A stretch of DNA of 64,000 bases, from assembly GCF_002245695.1 (NCBI RefSeq), contig NZ_NOII01000011.1, forward strand, positions 1-64,000, read 5' to 3'. Positions 45,226 to 53,681 of the stretch are shown here, piece after piece. The notes under the pieces are model-generated. The model did no database searches and was not told the DNA's origin. It saw only the letters and a list, made by a program, of their open reading frames with translations. This DNA comes from Fictibacillus aquaticus. GTDB taxonomy: Bacteria > Bacillota > Bacilli > Bacillales > Fictibacillaceae. Each line of letters starts with the position of its first letter. The stretch's first letter is position 1. The position numbers were made by a program, and so were the translations under genes.

Positions 45226-45248
45226 TTTTGGGGTACGGTACCCCAAAA
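45226..45248. repeat. short palindrome family, copy P5 (minimal form)
   Basis: A compact palindrome TTTTGGGGTAC-G-GTACCCCAAAA starting 2 nt after the ykuV stop codon. Its A/T ends make it a plausible terminator. Confidence 0.85.
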
Positions 45249-45290
45249 GGACAAAACCGCTATAGTGTCCGTACTAAGTGGACATATAAG

Positions 45291-45330
45291 AAAAACCTGA
45301 ACAGATTTAAAATCTGTTCAGGTTTTTTTA
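45291..45330. terminator. bidirectional terminator between ykuV and the VanZ-like gene
   Basis: AAAAACCTGAACAGATT / AATCTGTTCAGGTTTTTT, 16-bp stem. Confidence 0.88.
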
Positions 45331-45807
45331 TTTCTTGCGTGAAAAATTGCGCTCAATAATCCGGAAAAAAAGTGCGCATATTTTAAAGATCAAAAGTCCG
45401 ATCATTGTACCGATTCCGTTAAGAAGGATATCATCAATATCAAATATACGCTGTGCATATTGATATTGAAGCACTTCAATAATCCCGCTCGTCCCAAAGC
45501 CGATTAAAAACATCGCTCTCCAAGATGAAAGCTTGCGGCTGATAAGAGGGAGCAAAAATCCTAATGGAAAGAAAAGCATCACATTTCCGATTATATTTTT
45601 AAATATAAGCATATAATCTCTGCTATCCCACATCAATCTGATACTGTCGAACAATACAAGATTCAACGATTTCCCATAAGCATAATGATTATAAGTGAAT
45701 AACGTCGCATAAATGAGTCCAGAAAGATAACAAAGGAACAGCAGGAGCCCTATCCATCTCCAAAAAATCCTCACTGCTTTTTTCTGTTTTACTGTTTTGC
45801 TGCTCAT
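45328..45807 (-). CDS. VanZ family membrane protein
   Basis: A 159-residue protein with four hydrophobic helices and the VanZ pattern: NIIGNVMLFFPLGFLLPL, GFGTSGIIEVLQ, FDIDDILLNGIGTMIG. VanZ proteins are linked to low-level teicoplanin resistance, but most chromosomal members have unknown function. Monocistronic. Confidence 0.88.
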   Translation of the reverse strand: MSSKTVKQKKAVRIFWRWIGLLLFLCYLSGLIYATLFTYNHYAYGKSLNLVLFDSIRLMWDSRDYMLIFKNIIGNVMLFFPLGFLLPLISRKLSSWRAMFLIGFGTSGIIEVLQYQYAQRIFDIDDILLNGIGTMIGLLIFKICALFFRIIERNFSRKK

Positions 45808-45888
45808 CTTTCATTCCCCTTTTATGCTCTTGTTCTTAAAGTGTACCATGCAGTGCAGGAGAGTGTATGAATAATTTGGCCAGTCTTT

Positions 45889-46491
45889 TCAGCCATTTCT
45901 TAATTTTCGGCTCTTTTGATATTTAAACAAAAAGAACAGTGCCAGCACAACGATGATGACAGCCGCCACAGGGAGCATATACTCCTTCACCATTGGTCCA
46001 GCTTCTTTCCATTTTGGACCGAATTTCTCTCCTAGATATACATAAAAAGCTGTAATCGGAAACATCGCTAAAAATGTATAAACAGAAAAAATCCATACAT
46101 TCATTTTTGCCATTCCGCATGGCACACTGATGGTTGTCCTGACTCCAGGCAGGAATCGCCCGAAGAAGGCAACCCCCGCTCCATATTTATGAAAAAAATC
46201 ATCTGCTGCATTAATTTCTTTTTCACGAATAAATACGTATTTTCCATACTTTTCAAGAAACGGTCTGCCGCCAAACCTTCCTAATGCATAAAGAGTAAGC
46301 GGTCCAAAAGTGCCCCCAAGCGTTCCGGCAAACACAGTTCCCCAAAAGTTTAAGTCTCCTTCATACACCCAGTAACCTGCAAGCGGCAGTACAAGCTCTG
46401 CAGGTACAAATTCAAAGGTCAATGCCAATACGATACCTATATAGCCAAACTGCTTCAAGTATTCAACGAACGATAATATCAACGATTCCAT
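45889..46491 (-). CDS. DedA family membrane protein
   Basis: A 200-residue DedA/SNARE-associated (VTT domain) protein, a family involved in lipid carrier recycling and envelope homeostasis. Family motifs: EFVPAELVLPLAGYW, GTLGGTFGPLTLYALGRFGGR and FGRFLPGVRTTISVPCGMAKM. Start at 46491 follows AAGGAGGGG; the long upstream ORF is not supported. Confidence 0.9.
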   Translation of the reverse strand: MESLILSFVEYLKQFGYIGIVLALTFEFVPAELVLPLAGYWVYEGDLNFWGTVFAGTLGGTFGPLTLYALGRFGGRPFLEKYGKYVFIREKEINAADDFFHKYGAGVAFFGRFLPGVRTTISVPCGMAKMNVWIFSVYTFLAMFPITAFYVYLGEKFGPKWKEAGPMVKEYMLPVAAVIIVVLALFFLFKYQKSRKLRNG

Positions 46492-46623
46492 GGACTTCCC
46501 CTCCTTCGTATTATTGCCTAGGTAGCTGGCGGGTTTCTCCATGACCGCAATCATTATAGCAGGAATTAAAATCAGGGACAAATTAAGCTGTACGTTTTTT
46601 CGCAGCATTAATTGTACATAATT

Positions 46624-46647
46624 AAAAAAACCCGCCATGAGCGGGTT
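46624..46647 (-). terminator. terminator of the 31-residue ORF
   Basis: AAACCCGC / GCGGGTTT with a 5-nt loop, followed on the minus strand by T-rich sequence. Confidence 0.8.
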
Positions 46648-46653
46648 TGATTT

Positions 46654-46749
46654 TTAGTGGAAATTATTCTTTTTGTTCTGACTGCCGCTCGTTTTATGCT
46701 GGCTGTCATTTTTGTTATTTTTATTGTTGTGCGTTTGTTTCTTTGTCAT
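46654..46749 (-). CDS. tiny Asn/Lys-rich protein, possibly spore related
   Basis: A 31-residue ORF (MTKKQTHNNKNNKNDSQHK..., ending QNKKNNFH) with AAAGGAGG 11 nt upstream and its own terminator just after the stop codon. Almost wholly polar, with no hydrophobic segment, which recalls minor SASPs or other tiny spore proteins; I cannot match it to a named family. A real gene is supported by ribosome site and terminator, not by homology. Confidence 0.55.
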   Translation of the reverse strand: MTKKQTHNNKNNKNDSQHKTSGSQNKKNNFH

Positions 46750-46782
46750 GGCTTGTTCATCCTCCTTTAGTAAAGGATGTTA

Positions 46783-47667
46783 TTAAGATTCCCTGAACCG
46801 CTCAGATAATAAGCCCCTTTTCTTGGCATAGCTGACTTTATATTTATGAAGAGTGGCATTTAAGACCCCACCGCTCAAAATGACAATTCCTGTTAGGTAA
46901 AACCAGAGCATCAGAATAATAATTGCACCAAGGCTGCCATATGTTGCCGAGTAGTTGCCAAAATGGTCAACATAAAAAGCGAAGCCGAGCGAAACAAGCT
47001 GCCATAACATCGTGGCGACTATTGCCCCGTACCACACTTCAGTAAATTTAAGCTTTTTACAAGGGCCCATATAATACAATACAGAAAAAACACCTGCAAT
47101 TACGAAGAAACTGATCAGCCATCTGACTAAGCCCCAAATCTGAAGAAAAGCCGCATCCAGCCCTAGATATGAGAAAGCCACATTTCCTATCGCTTTTCCG
47201 AAGACAGGAAGAATCAGGGCCACAGCTATAGCAAAAATCAATCCAAACGTTAAAAATACGGAAAGGAGTCTTGTGATCCAAAATTTGCGGCATTCCTCTA
47301 CACCGTAAGCTTCGTTAAGAGCGTGAATAACCGCATTTATTCCGTTAGAAGCTGACCAAAGTGTAGCAATAATACCAAATGAGAGGAGACCACCTTTACC
47401 GCCTTCAACAACTGCGATAAGATTTTCCTCAATAATATCCAATGAGTCTCGAGGAACATAATGTTCAAGCAAGTCCAATGCCTCGGCGGGAGTAATGAAA
47501 AAGCCGCCCAGTGTGATCATAAATATTAGAAATGGAAACAGCGAAAGCAAAAAGTAGTAAGCAAGCTGGGCAGCAAGGTCGGTAACTTCCCCTTTTTTAA
47601 AGCCGTGAAAAAATTCTATCGCGAACGCTTTAGGGGAAAGTGAACCTAAAATTCGAAACAATTTCAA
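46783..47667 (-). CDS. yfkH: YihY/BrkB family membrane protein (YfkH)
   Basis: A 294-residue protein with six predicted helices, of the YihY/UPF0761 (formerly RNase BN) family. Family motifs LAAQLAYYFLLSLFPFL, LWSASNGINAVIHALNEAYG, and the C-terminal GSLGAIIILMLWFYLTG are clear. Function unknown. TTG start at 47667, 4 nt after the stop of the YtxH-like gene with GGGGA upstream, so the two are an operon that a sigma-B promoter may drive. Confidence 0.9.
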   Translation of the reverse strand: MKLFRILGSLSPKAFAIEFFHGFKKGEVTDLAAQLAYYFLLSLFPFLIFMITLGGFFITPAEALDLLEHYVPRDSLDIIEENLIAVVEGGKGGLLSFGIIATLWSASNGINAVIHALNEAYGVEECRKFWITRLLSVFLTFGLIFAIAVALILPVFGKAIGNVAFSYLGLDAAFLQIWGLVRWLISFFVIAGVFSVLYYMGPCKKLKFTEVWYGAIVATMLWQLVSLGFAFYVDHFGNYSATYGSLGAIIILMLWFYLTGIVILSGGVLNATLHKYKVSYAKKRGLLSERFRES

Positions 47668-47670
47668 TGG

Positions 47671-48159
47671 CTAAATCCCCTGAGAATGGCCGGGAAGTGT
47701 TTCTTTGCGTTCCGCTGGTGGCATTGCGGACGTTGTTGTTGTTCCTGATGCAATCTGATGACCTGCTTCTCCTGCTTTATGCCCAATTTCTTTTAGTTCC
47801 ATGCCTGCTTCTTTAATCTCCATTCCTGTATCCTTTAGATTTTGCACAGCTTCCATTCCTGACTGTTTGATTTTTTCAATATGCGCCGATGCTGATTTTA
47901 GATCTTCCATCAGCTCCTTGCCTGAAGCGGCTGCGATCTGGATTCGCTCTTTCAGCATTAATGTTGTTTCTTTCGGATTTGATCTTACTTCATTAACAAT
48001 AACGGCAGATCTTCTTCCCATTTGTCTGAATTGATGCATTACCGTGTTTCTTGTTTCGCGGTCCAGCATAGCGAGTGCTGCTCCCGCAAGTGCACCTGCC
48101 ATAATACCTTTCCATAGAAGAGATTGATCCTGCTGATAATTAACATAATTTGGCTGCAT
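47671..48159 (-). CDS. YtxH-like general stress protein
   Basis: A 162-residue protein with an N-terminal membrane segment (LWKGIMAGALAGAALAML) followed by a long amphipathic helical region (residues 60-135, with repeats of MEIKEAGMELKEIG type). This is the YtxH architecture of Gram-positive stress proteins; partner and role unknown. AAAGGAGCG is upstream. A sigma-B-like promoter precedes it. Confidence 0.82.
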   Translation of the reverse strand: MQPNYVNYQQDQSLLWKGIMAGALAGAALAMLDRETRNTVMHQFRQMGRRSAVIVNEVRSNPKETTLMLKERIQIAAASGKELMEDLKSASAHIEKIKQSGMEAVQNLKDTGMEIKEAGMELKEIGHKAGEAGHQIASGTTTTSAMPPAERKETLPGHSQGI

Positions 48160-48198
48160 AATAAAATCGCTCCTTTTCTTATTTATTTCTATTTAATC

Positions 48199-48224
48199 TT
48201 CCCCGCAAGGCTTATGTAACAAAC
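48199..48224 (-). promoter_or_regulatory. sigma-B-like promoter of the YtxH-like gene
   Basis: Minus strand GTTTGT (48224-48219), 14-nt spacer, GGGGAA (48204-48199), compared with the sigma-B consensus GTTTAA-N12-15-GGGTAT. Confidence 0.45.
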
Positions 48225-48238
48225 ATTTTGTAAAGGTT

Positions 48239-48264
48239 GTTTATAAATAAATATCATTGGGTAA
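48239..48264 (+). promoter_or_regulatory. sigma-B promoter of the GlsB/YeaQ/YmgE gene
   Basis: GTTTAT (48239-48244), 14-nt spacer, GGGTAA (48259-48264), close to the sigma-B consensus GTTTAA / GGGTAT. B. subtilis members of the downstream family, such as YdaS, are sigma-B controlled. Confidence 0.65.
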
Positions 48265-48326
48265 CTTATGAGTACAGCCGAATAACACACAAAAAAAATT
48301 TAAAATCAAAAAAGGAGGAATCCAAA

Positions 48327-48581
48327 ATGGGTTTTCTATGGGCACTTATTATCGGAGGTATTATTGGTTGGTTAGCAGGGTTACTTACAGGTCGTGACGT
48401 ACCGGGCGGAATCATTGGCAACATTATTGCAGGTTTCGTTGGTGCTTGGCTTGGAGGATTAATCCTTGGTGACTTTGGTCCAGATGTAGCAGGATTTGCT
48501 ATCATTCCAGCTATCATTGGAGCAATCGTCGTAGTGCTTATCGTGAGCGCGATCATGCGTGGTATGAGAAAACGAGCATAA
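48327..48581 (+). CDS. GlsB/YeaQ/YmgE family stress membrane protein
   Basis: An 84-residue, very hydrophobic Gly-rich protein with three helices (FLWALIIGGIIGWLAGLL, GGIIGNIIAGFVGAWLGGLIL, AIIPAIIGAIVVVLIVSAIM), the transglycosylase-associated/GlsB family. Its role is stress adaptation of unknown mechanism. Start at 48327 is 9 nt after AAAGGAGG. A sigma-B promoter lies 63 bp upstream. Confidence 0.9.
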   Translation: MGFLWALIIGGIIGWLAGLLTGRDVPGGIIGNIIAGFVGAWLGGLILGDFGPDVAGFAIIPAIIGAIVVVLIVSAIMRGMRKRA

Positions 48582-48590
48582 ATTAGCATA

Positions 48591-48619
48591 AAAGGAGCCC
48601 CGATGAGGGCTCCTTTTTT
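48591..48619. terminator. terminator between the GlsB-like and GNAT genes
   Basis: AAAGGAGCCC / GGGCTCCTTT with 6-nt loop and T7. Confidence 0.88.
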
Positions 48620-48621
48620 TG

Positions 48622-49047
48622 TTATAAATTTTTCTTGAATACGTAAGAAACTCTTTCATATCCCGCTTTTTCTTCATAAAAGCGATGTGCATCTGATCTT
48701 TCGAAATTAGAACTTAAAGCCACACAGCTGCACCCGTTCTGAACTGCAAACGATTCGATAAAGGAAAGCAGTTCATACCCGTATCCTTTCGACCGGGCTT
48801 CGGTGTCCGTTACGAAATCGTAAACCCATACGTGCTTTCCGTAATATAAGTTTGTCAGTACGGCTATTCCTGCTGCTGCCTTTATTTCTTCACCATCCAG
48901 ACAAACGAACAGTGTGTATCCTTCTTCCCTCATTTGCGATACAAGCTCCACAAACAAATCTTCGGTCAGATGCGTTCTAAGCTGATTCACGACTGGAAAA
49001 GCTTCACGAAACTCGTGTTCCTCATTAAGCTGCCTTATTTCTCCCAT
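48622..49047 (-). CDS. GNAT family N-acetyltransferase
   Basis: A ~141-residue GNAT enzyme with the acetyl-CoA loop [13 protein letters not shown] (R/Q-x-x-G-x-G/A pattern) and a C-terminal strand region ([22 protein letters not shown]) typical of the fold. Acceptor unknown. It starts 9 nt after the phosphatase gene ends and is probably co-transcribed with it. Confidence 0.85.
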   Translation of the reverse strand: MGEIRQLNEEHEFREAFPVVNQLRTHLTEDLFVELVSQMREEGYTLFVCLDGEEIKAAAGIAVLTNLYYGKHVWVYDFVTDTEARSKGYGYELLSFIESFAVQNGCSCVALSSNFERSDAHRFYEEKAGYERVSYVFKKNL

Positions 49048-49056
49048 CATAGCCTC

Positions 49057-49527
49057 CTAAAGCGACTCGCGGCGTACTATTTCATTCAGCAGATTCTCGC
49101 ATCCTTCAGTCACAAGATCATATACCTCATTAAAGTTTCCAGTAAAGTAGGGGTCCGGTACATCTTCATATTCACTTCTTGGCACAAAATCGAGCAATCG
49201 TGCAATATGTCCCGTCTTTCTTTGGCTGGCCATGCGGTGCATGTTTCCGATATTTTCTGCATCCATACCGATTAAATAATCAAAATCTGTTAAATCAGTC
49301 TGCTTTAGCTGTCTTGCTTTCTGGCCAGAATACGAAATATTTCTCTCGCTTAAGATTCCCCGCGTTCCTTCATGCGGAGGCTCTCCTACATGCCAGTTAC
49401 CTGTTCCAGCAGAATCAACTCTAATTTTATGTGACAGCCCGCGGTCCTCCACAAGCTTGCGGAACACCGCTTCAGCCATCGGTGAACGGCATATATTCCC
49501 TAAACAAACGAAAAGGACTTTTATCAT
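49057..49527 (-). CDS. yfkJ: low molecular weight protein-tyrosine phosphatase YfkJ
   Basis: A 156-residue LMW-PTP that removes phosphate from protein tyrosine. P-loop VCLGNICRSPMAE with the catalytic Cys (residue 8) and Arg, and the acid loop DPYF near residue 125. Matches YfkJ, one of the B. subtilis LMW-PTPs. First gene of a two-gene unit with the GNAT. Divergent from the sirtuin gene. Confidence 0.93.
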   Translation of the reverse strand: MIKVLFVCLGNICRSPMAEAVFRKLVEDRGLSHKIRVDSAGTGNWHVGEPPHEGTRGILSERNISYSGQKARQLKQTDLTDFDYLIGMDAENIGNMHRMASQRKTGHIARLLDFVPRSEYEDVPDPYFTGNFNEVYDLVTEGCENLLNEIVRRESL

Positions 49528-49649
49528 AAAAACAAATCCTCCTTAATACGGTTACTAAAAGTATACCTCTTATAAGAAGAAAAATTAAGAGAGCTTATCT
49601 TTTAAGAGACTATGTTATGATGAAAAAAAAAGAACAGGGAGTGTGGGAA

Positions 49650-50381
49650 ATGGAAGAAAAAATCCTTGAGCTTGCAAGCTGGATCCGCAATTCCAAGCGA
49701 ACTGTACTGCTTACAGGAGCTGGCATGTCAACCGAGAGCGGCATTCCTGATTTCAGGTCTCAGACAGGTCTTTGGGCTAAGTACGACCCAGCGTACGTTT
49801 CATCCACTGATGCTCTTCGCGATCATTATGATTTATTCCGTGACTTTTACACGCTGCGCATAGACGATGTGACGAACTTTATCCCGCATGAAGGATATCA
49901 TATTCTGACGAAAATGCAATCTGCCGGAATGATAACCTCCATTGCCACACAAAATGTGGACGGATTTCACGCTTTATCAGGTTCACAGGATGTATTAGAG
50001 CTGCATGGCTCGCTTCGGACTGTTTCTTGTCATGATTGTGGAAATAATGCTACTCATCAGGATTTTACCGATAAAAAAACTTGCCAGCATTGCAGCGGCA
50101 AACTGCGTCCAGATATCGTGCTGTTCGGGGAGATGCTGCCTCAGGATGTATGGCAGAAAGCAATGAGCCACATTGAGAAATCAGACTTAGTGATTGTGAT
50201 CGGAACAAGTCTGCAGGTCTATCCCGTTAACCAGCTTCCCTCATTAACAAGAGGAAAAACTGTTCTCATTAACAGGGAAGATGCCAATCATACACATTTA
50301 TTTGACCTTACTATACATGGCAGCGCAAGAGAAGTTCTGTTGAAGCTTTCAAGTGTGCTTTTTGAAGAAAGCAAGGCATAA
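49650..50381 (+). CDS. NAD-dependent protein deacylase (Sir2 family)
   Basis: A 243-residue sirtuin that uses NAD+ to remove acetyl or other acyl groups from lysine. Motifs: GAGMSTESGIPDFRS (NAD), TQNVDGFH, catalytic His in LELHGS, a four-Cys zinc module (CHDC...CQHC), GTSLQVYP. Comparable to B. subtilis SrtN. Start at 49650 follows GGGAG; the upstream ATGs at 49617/49620 lack a site. A dispersed repeat follows its stop codon by ~20 nt. Confidence 0.92.
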   Translation: MEEKILELASWIRNSKRTVLLTGAGMSTESGIPDFRSQTGLWAKYDPAYVSSTDALRDHYDLFRDFYTLRIDDVTNFIPHEGYHILTKMQSAGMITSIATQNVDGFHALSGSQDVLELHGSLRTVSCHDCGNNATHQDFTDKKTCQHCSGKLRPDIVLFGEMLPQDVWQKAMSHIEKSDLVIVIGTSLQVYPVNQLPSLTRGKTVLINREDANHTHLFDLTIHGSAREVLLKLSSVLFEESKA

Positions 50382-50399
50382 TTAGAACACAAGGAAGCA

Positions 50400-50649
50400 G
50401 TTGATCTCCGTTTCAGGCACACGCTTTCCGCGGGGCGTGGCGAAAAGCAGAAACGGCTCGTTCAGCCACGACAAGCAAAAGGGAAAGGGGCCGGTAAGTC
50501 GCTCTTTGACTTATTGGACACTTGCCCTTTTGACCTCGAGTGGCTAGCCGTTTTCTGCTGGACAGGTGAGCCACTTGCCGCTACGCGCCATTGAGTGTCT
50601 CACCTGACCGCTTGTCCCGCTGGAGTCGGCGCCTTACACTCCGATCAAC
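50400..50649 (+). repeat. dispersed structured repeat, copy E (long form)
   Basis: Core of 250 bp, GTTGATC to GATCAAC. The internal foldback has GCCAC / GTGGC where copies A and C have GCCCC / GGGGC, and the hairpin stem has CACTT / GAGTG. About 180 bp of further family sequence follow to ~50828 (TTAGCGTTGTAGCTTAATTA, GTAACTCCG, GGCAACAGTCTTTTAGAAAG). It fills the 50382-50830 gap; no gene is present. Confidence 0.92.
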
Positions 50650-50830
50650 TTTATCAATGAAGGATTCACGATGATTAAGCGAATGTGATGGATATGTCAG
50701 TCACAGCAATTGAACCTAAACGAAACATTCCTCACAATTTAGCGTTGTAGCTTAATTAATACTTCAGTGGTAACTCCGCAGAATTTTTTTAGAAATCAAA
50801 CTGGTCAAAGGCAACAGTCTTTTAGAAAGA

Positions 50831-50856
50831 AAAAAAGACCGGATATGGTCTTTTTT
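50831..50856 (-). terminator. liv operon terminator
   Basis: AAAAAAGACC / GGTCTTTTTT with 6-nt loop, just after livF. Confidence 0.85.
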
Positions 50857-50867
50857 CATGGATTGAA

Positions 50868-51575
50868 TTATGCCAAATACGCTTCCCTCACTTGCTCGTT
50901 CGTGATTAGGTCCGATCCTTGTCCGCTCATGACGATCTCGCCAGTCTGTATCACGTAACCCCGGTGTGCCACCTGAAGGGCCTGAAACGCATTCTGTTCT
51001 ACTAAAAGAATAGTCATCCCTTCCTTGTTGAGTTCTGTTATGATGTCGAAAATTTGTTCCACGATAACCGGCGCAAGGCCCATGGAAGGTTCATCAAGCA
51101 GGAGCAGATCTGGCTTGCTCATGAGTGCTCGCCCGATTGCGAGCATCTGCTGTTCGCCGCCGCTCATCGTTCCTCCTTTTTGTGATAAGCGTTCCTTTAC
51201 TCTAGGAAAATAGTGAAACACTTTTTCCATACGATCTTGAATAGCTTTTTTGTCTTTGACCGCGAAAGCACCCATCTCCAGGTTTTCTTTTACCGTCAGT
51301 CTCGGAAAAATCCTACGCCCTTCTGGAACATGAGCGATGCCTGTCTTTGCCGTAACGTGCGCTGGCTGGCTGGAAATGTTTTTGCCGTTAAACAGAACGC
51401 TGCCAGACTTGGGCTGCACCTGTCCGCAGATTGTTTTCAGCGCAGTTGATTTTCCTGCTCCATTCGAGCCTATTAAAGTAACAATCTCCCCTTTTTCGAC
51501 TTTAAGAGAGATGCCCTTTAAGGCATGAATGCCGCCATAATATGTTTGTATGTCCTTCAATTCAAGAATGCTCAT
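50868..51575 (-). CDS. livF: branched-chain amino acid ABC transporter ATPase LivF
   Basis: A 235-residue ATPase with Walker A GSNGAGKSTAL, signature MSGGEQQMLAIGRAL, Walker B LLLLDEPSMGLAP (the S-M-G-L-A-P end is typical of LivF). It pairs with LivG to drive uptake by LivHM. Last gene of the operon, 15 nt after livG. Confidence 0.94.
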   Translation of the reverse strand: MSILELKDIQTYYGGIHALKGISLKVEKGEIVTLIGSNGAGKSTALKTICGQVQPKSGSVLFNGKNISSQPAHVTAKTGIAHVPEGRRIFPRLTVKENLEMGAFAVKDKKAIQDRMEKVFHYFPRVKERLSQKGGTMSGGEQQMLAIGRALMSKPDLLLLDEPSMGLAPVIVEQIFDIITELNKEGMTILLVEQNAFQALQVAHRGYVIQTGEIVMSGQGSDLITNEQVREAYLA

Positions 51576-51590
51576 GCGACTCTCCTCCTT

Positions 51591-52367
51591 TTATGCCCCT
51601 GTTACCGCGCTCTTACCCAAGTAAGCCTCAATAACATTTACATTATTGCGGATTTCTTCAGGCTTCCCTTCCGCAATCTTGACACCGTGATCCAGAACGA
51701 AAATCTGTTCCGAGATCTCCATAACGAGCTTCATATCATGCTCAATCAGGACGATCGTCAAGTTCAGCTCTTCTCGCATCCGATGAATAAATTCCGTCAG
51801 TTCTCTCGTTTCACGCGGGTTCATTCCGGCTGCAGGCTCGTCCAGCAGCAGCAGTTTCGGTTTCGTCGCAAGCGCTCTGGCGATCTCCAATCTGCGCTGT
51901 GCACCATAAGGAAGATTCTTCGCTTCTTCATTCAAAAGGCTGCCGAGGCCAACATATTCCAGCCACTCATAAGCCTCTTCCTTTGCTCTCTTTTCTTCGC
52001 GCCGGACAGACGGCGTCTGCAACAAAGTACCGAATATTCCGCCCTTTAAATGATTGTGAAGACCGACCATCACATTTTCAAGAACAGTAATATTAGAAAA
52101 AAGACGGATGTTCTGAAATGTTCGAGCGATGCCATGCCTTGAAATTTCATGAGGCTTTAACCCGACTAGCGAGGTAGAACCAAGCTGAACGTTTCCGTTA
52201 TCAGGCTGATAAACTCCTGTCACGAGGTTAAAAAAAGTAGTCTTCCCTGCACCGTTCGGCCCGATAACCGCAGTGATGGACTCTTTTTGGACGGTGATGT
52301 CAACACCGTTAACCGCTGTGAGGCCGCCGAATTTTTTTGTTAAATTGCTGACTGCTAATATAGACAT
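51591..52367 (-). CDS. livG: branched-chain amino acid ABC transporter ATPase LivG
   Basis: A 258-residue ATPase with Walker A GPNGAGKTTFF, the LivG-type signature LPYGAQRRLEIARAL (no LSGGQ), Walker B LLLLDEPAAGMNP and the H-loop IEHDMKLVME. Partner of LivF. Preceded by a 15-nt gap from livM. Confidence 0.94.
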   Translation of the reverse strand: MSILAVSNLTKKFGGLTAVNGVDITVQKESITAVIGPNGAGKTTFFNLVTGVYQPDNGNVQLGSTSLVGLKPHEISRHGIARTFQNIRLFSNITVLENVMVGLHNHLKGGIFGTLLQTPSVRREEKRAKEEAYEWLEYVGLGSLLNEEAKNLPYGAQRRLEIARALATKPKLLLLDEPAAGMNPRETRELTEFIHRMREELNLTIVLIEHDMKLVMEISEQIFVLDHGVKIAEGKPEEIRNNVNVIEAYLGKSAVTGA

Positions 52368-52382
52368 CCGAATGCCCTCCTC

Positions 52383-53672
52383 TTAAGCCTGCATAGCTCG
52401 GTCTTCCGGGACGGAAGACTTTTTTCCCGTCTGCTTTGCCGCATGCGCTTTTAACTCTTCTTCATTAAATACTGGGTTTTTTGCAGGAATTAGTCCCTGC
52501 GGACGATAAATGGCAAACAGTATGAGAATCGCACCGAAAATAAATCGCTGCATTTTAGATGGTGACAACGCTTCGGGAAAGCTAATGGCCCCTTCCATAC
52601 TCATCTGGTTCAGCCAGTTCGTCACTTCCGTCAGCACCTGCAGGTTAAGGATCGTGACGACCGCCGCACCAAGGATAACTCCAGGCACACTGCCCATCCC
52701 GCCAAGGATAACCATAACTAGAATTGTGATCGACTCTAGCAAAGTAAAGCTTGTAGGATCAACAAATGCCTGCTTGGCAGCGAACACAACTCCCATCATT
52801 CCAGAGAACGATGCACCGATAGCAAATGCCAGCAGCTTTGTTTTTACAAGGTGAATGCCCATCGACTGTGCTGCAATTTCGTTTTCACGCACCGCTTTCC
52901 ACGACCGGCCAATTCTTGAATACTCAAAGTTTCTTACCGCGAACATTACAACTACAAGTATCCCAAGAACGATATAGTAAAACTGGCTTGGATACGTAAA
53001 CTGCATGCCGAAAAGCTCAGGCGGTGTAACAGATGAAATGCCCATCGCGCCGTTCGTAAAATTGATCGGCTTATCCAGGTTGTTGTAAACGATACGGATG
53101 ATTTCTCCAAATCCGAGCGTAACTATTGCGAGATAGTCGCCTTTTACCCGAAGAACCGGTATACCGAGCAAAACTCCGCAAAGTGCTGCAGCAAAGCATC
53201 CGACTAGGATAAAGAGCCAAAAGCTTTCGCCGGATAGCGGGTATTCCCCGAAAGGCATAAAGTTTGATGCCTGTCCTGTAGCAAATATGCCGTACGTATA
53301 AGCTCCTATCGCGAAGAAGGCAACAAATCCAAGATCAAGAAGACCGGCTAGCCCGACTACAATGTTCAGTCCGAGCGCCATGGCCACATAAATTCCGACG
53401 AGAGTGGCAACTTCCATATAAGACTGATAGGACGGTCCGCTGCTTGCCGCCCATGGCAGCACGCCGACCAGCACAACTCCTGCCAGCAGCCATTTGAGCC
53501 GATTCGAAAGCTGTGTGTAATAAAGAAGCAATAAAGAAAATAAGAGCAGCAAGAACGCAACAACCGATTTCTGTGACAGGTACAATGCCAGCGAGGTGAT
53601 CAGCACATACACTCCGATCAGCACACCTTGAGCGATTTTATTGCCAGATAAGAATGATTTTAGCTTTTCCAT
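52383..53672 (-). CDS. livM: branched-chain amino acid ABC transporter permease LivM
   Basis: A 429-residue permease with about ten hydrophobic segments; an extra N-terminal membrane region of ~80 residues precedes the conserved LivM core (GLNIVVGLAGLLDLGFVAFFAIGAY, TLGFGEIIRIVYNN, GGMGSVPG). Start ATG 53672 follows AGGTG; its heterodimer partner LivH is encoded 9 nt upstream. Confidence 0.93.
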   Translation of the reverse strand: MEKLKSFLSGNKIAQGVLIGVYVLITSLALYLSQKSVVAFLLLLFSLLLLYYTQLSNRLKWLLAGVVLVGVLPWAASSGPSYQSYMEVATLVGIYVAMALGLNIVVGLAGLLDLGFVAFFAIGAYTYGIFATGQASNFMPFGEYPLSGESFWLFILVGCFAAALCGVLLGIPVLRVKGDYLAIVTLGFGEIIRIVYNNLDKPINFTNGAMGISSVTPPELFGMQFTYPSQFYYIVLGILVVVMFAVRNFEYSRIGRSWKAVRENEIAAQSMGIHLVKTKLLAFAIGASFSGMMGVVFAAKQAFVDPTSFTLLESITILVMVILGGMGSVPGVILGAAVVTILNLQVLTEVTNWLNQMSMEGAISFPEALSPSKMQRFIFGAILILFAIYRPQGLIPAKNPVFNEEELKAHAAKQTGKKSSVPEDRAMQA

Positions 53673-53681
53673 GACGTTCAC

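Noticed and set aside
51525-52049. 174-residue plus-strand ORF over livG
   Set aside because: Antisense shadow of livG; no start signal or family.
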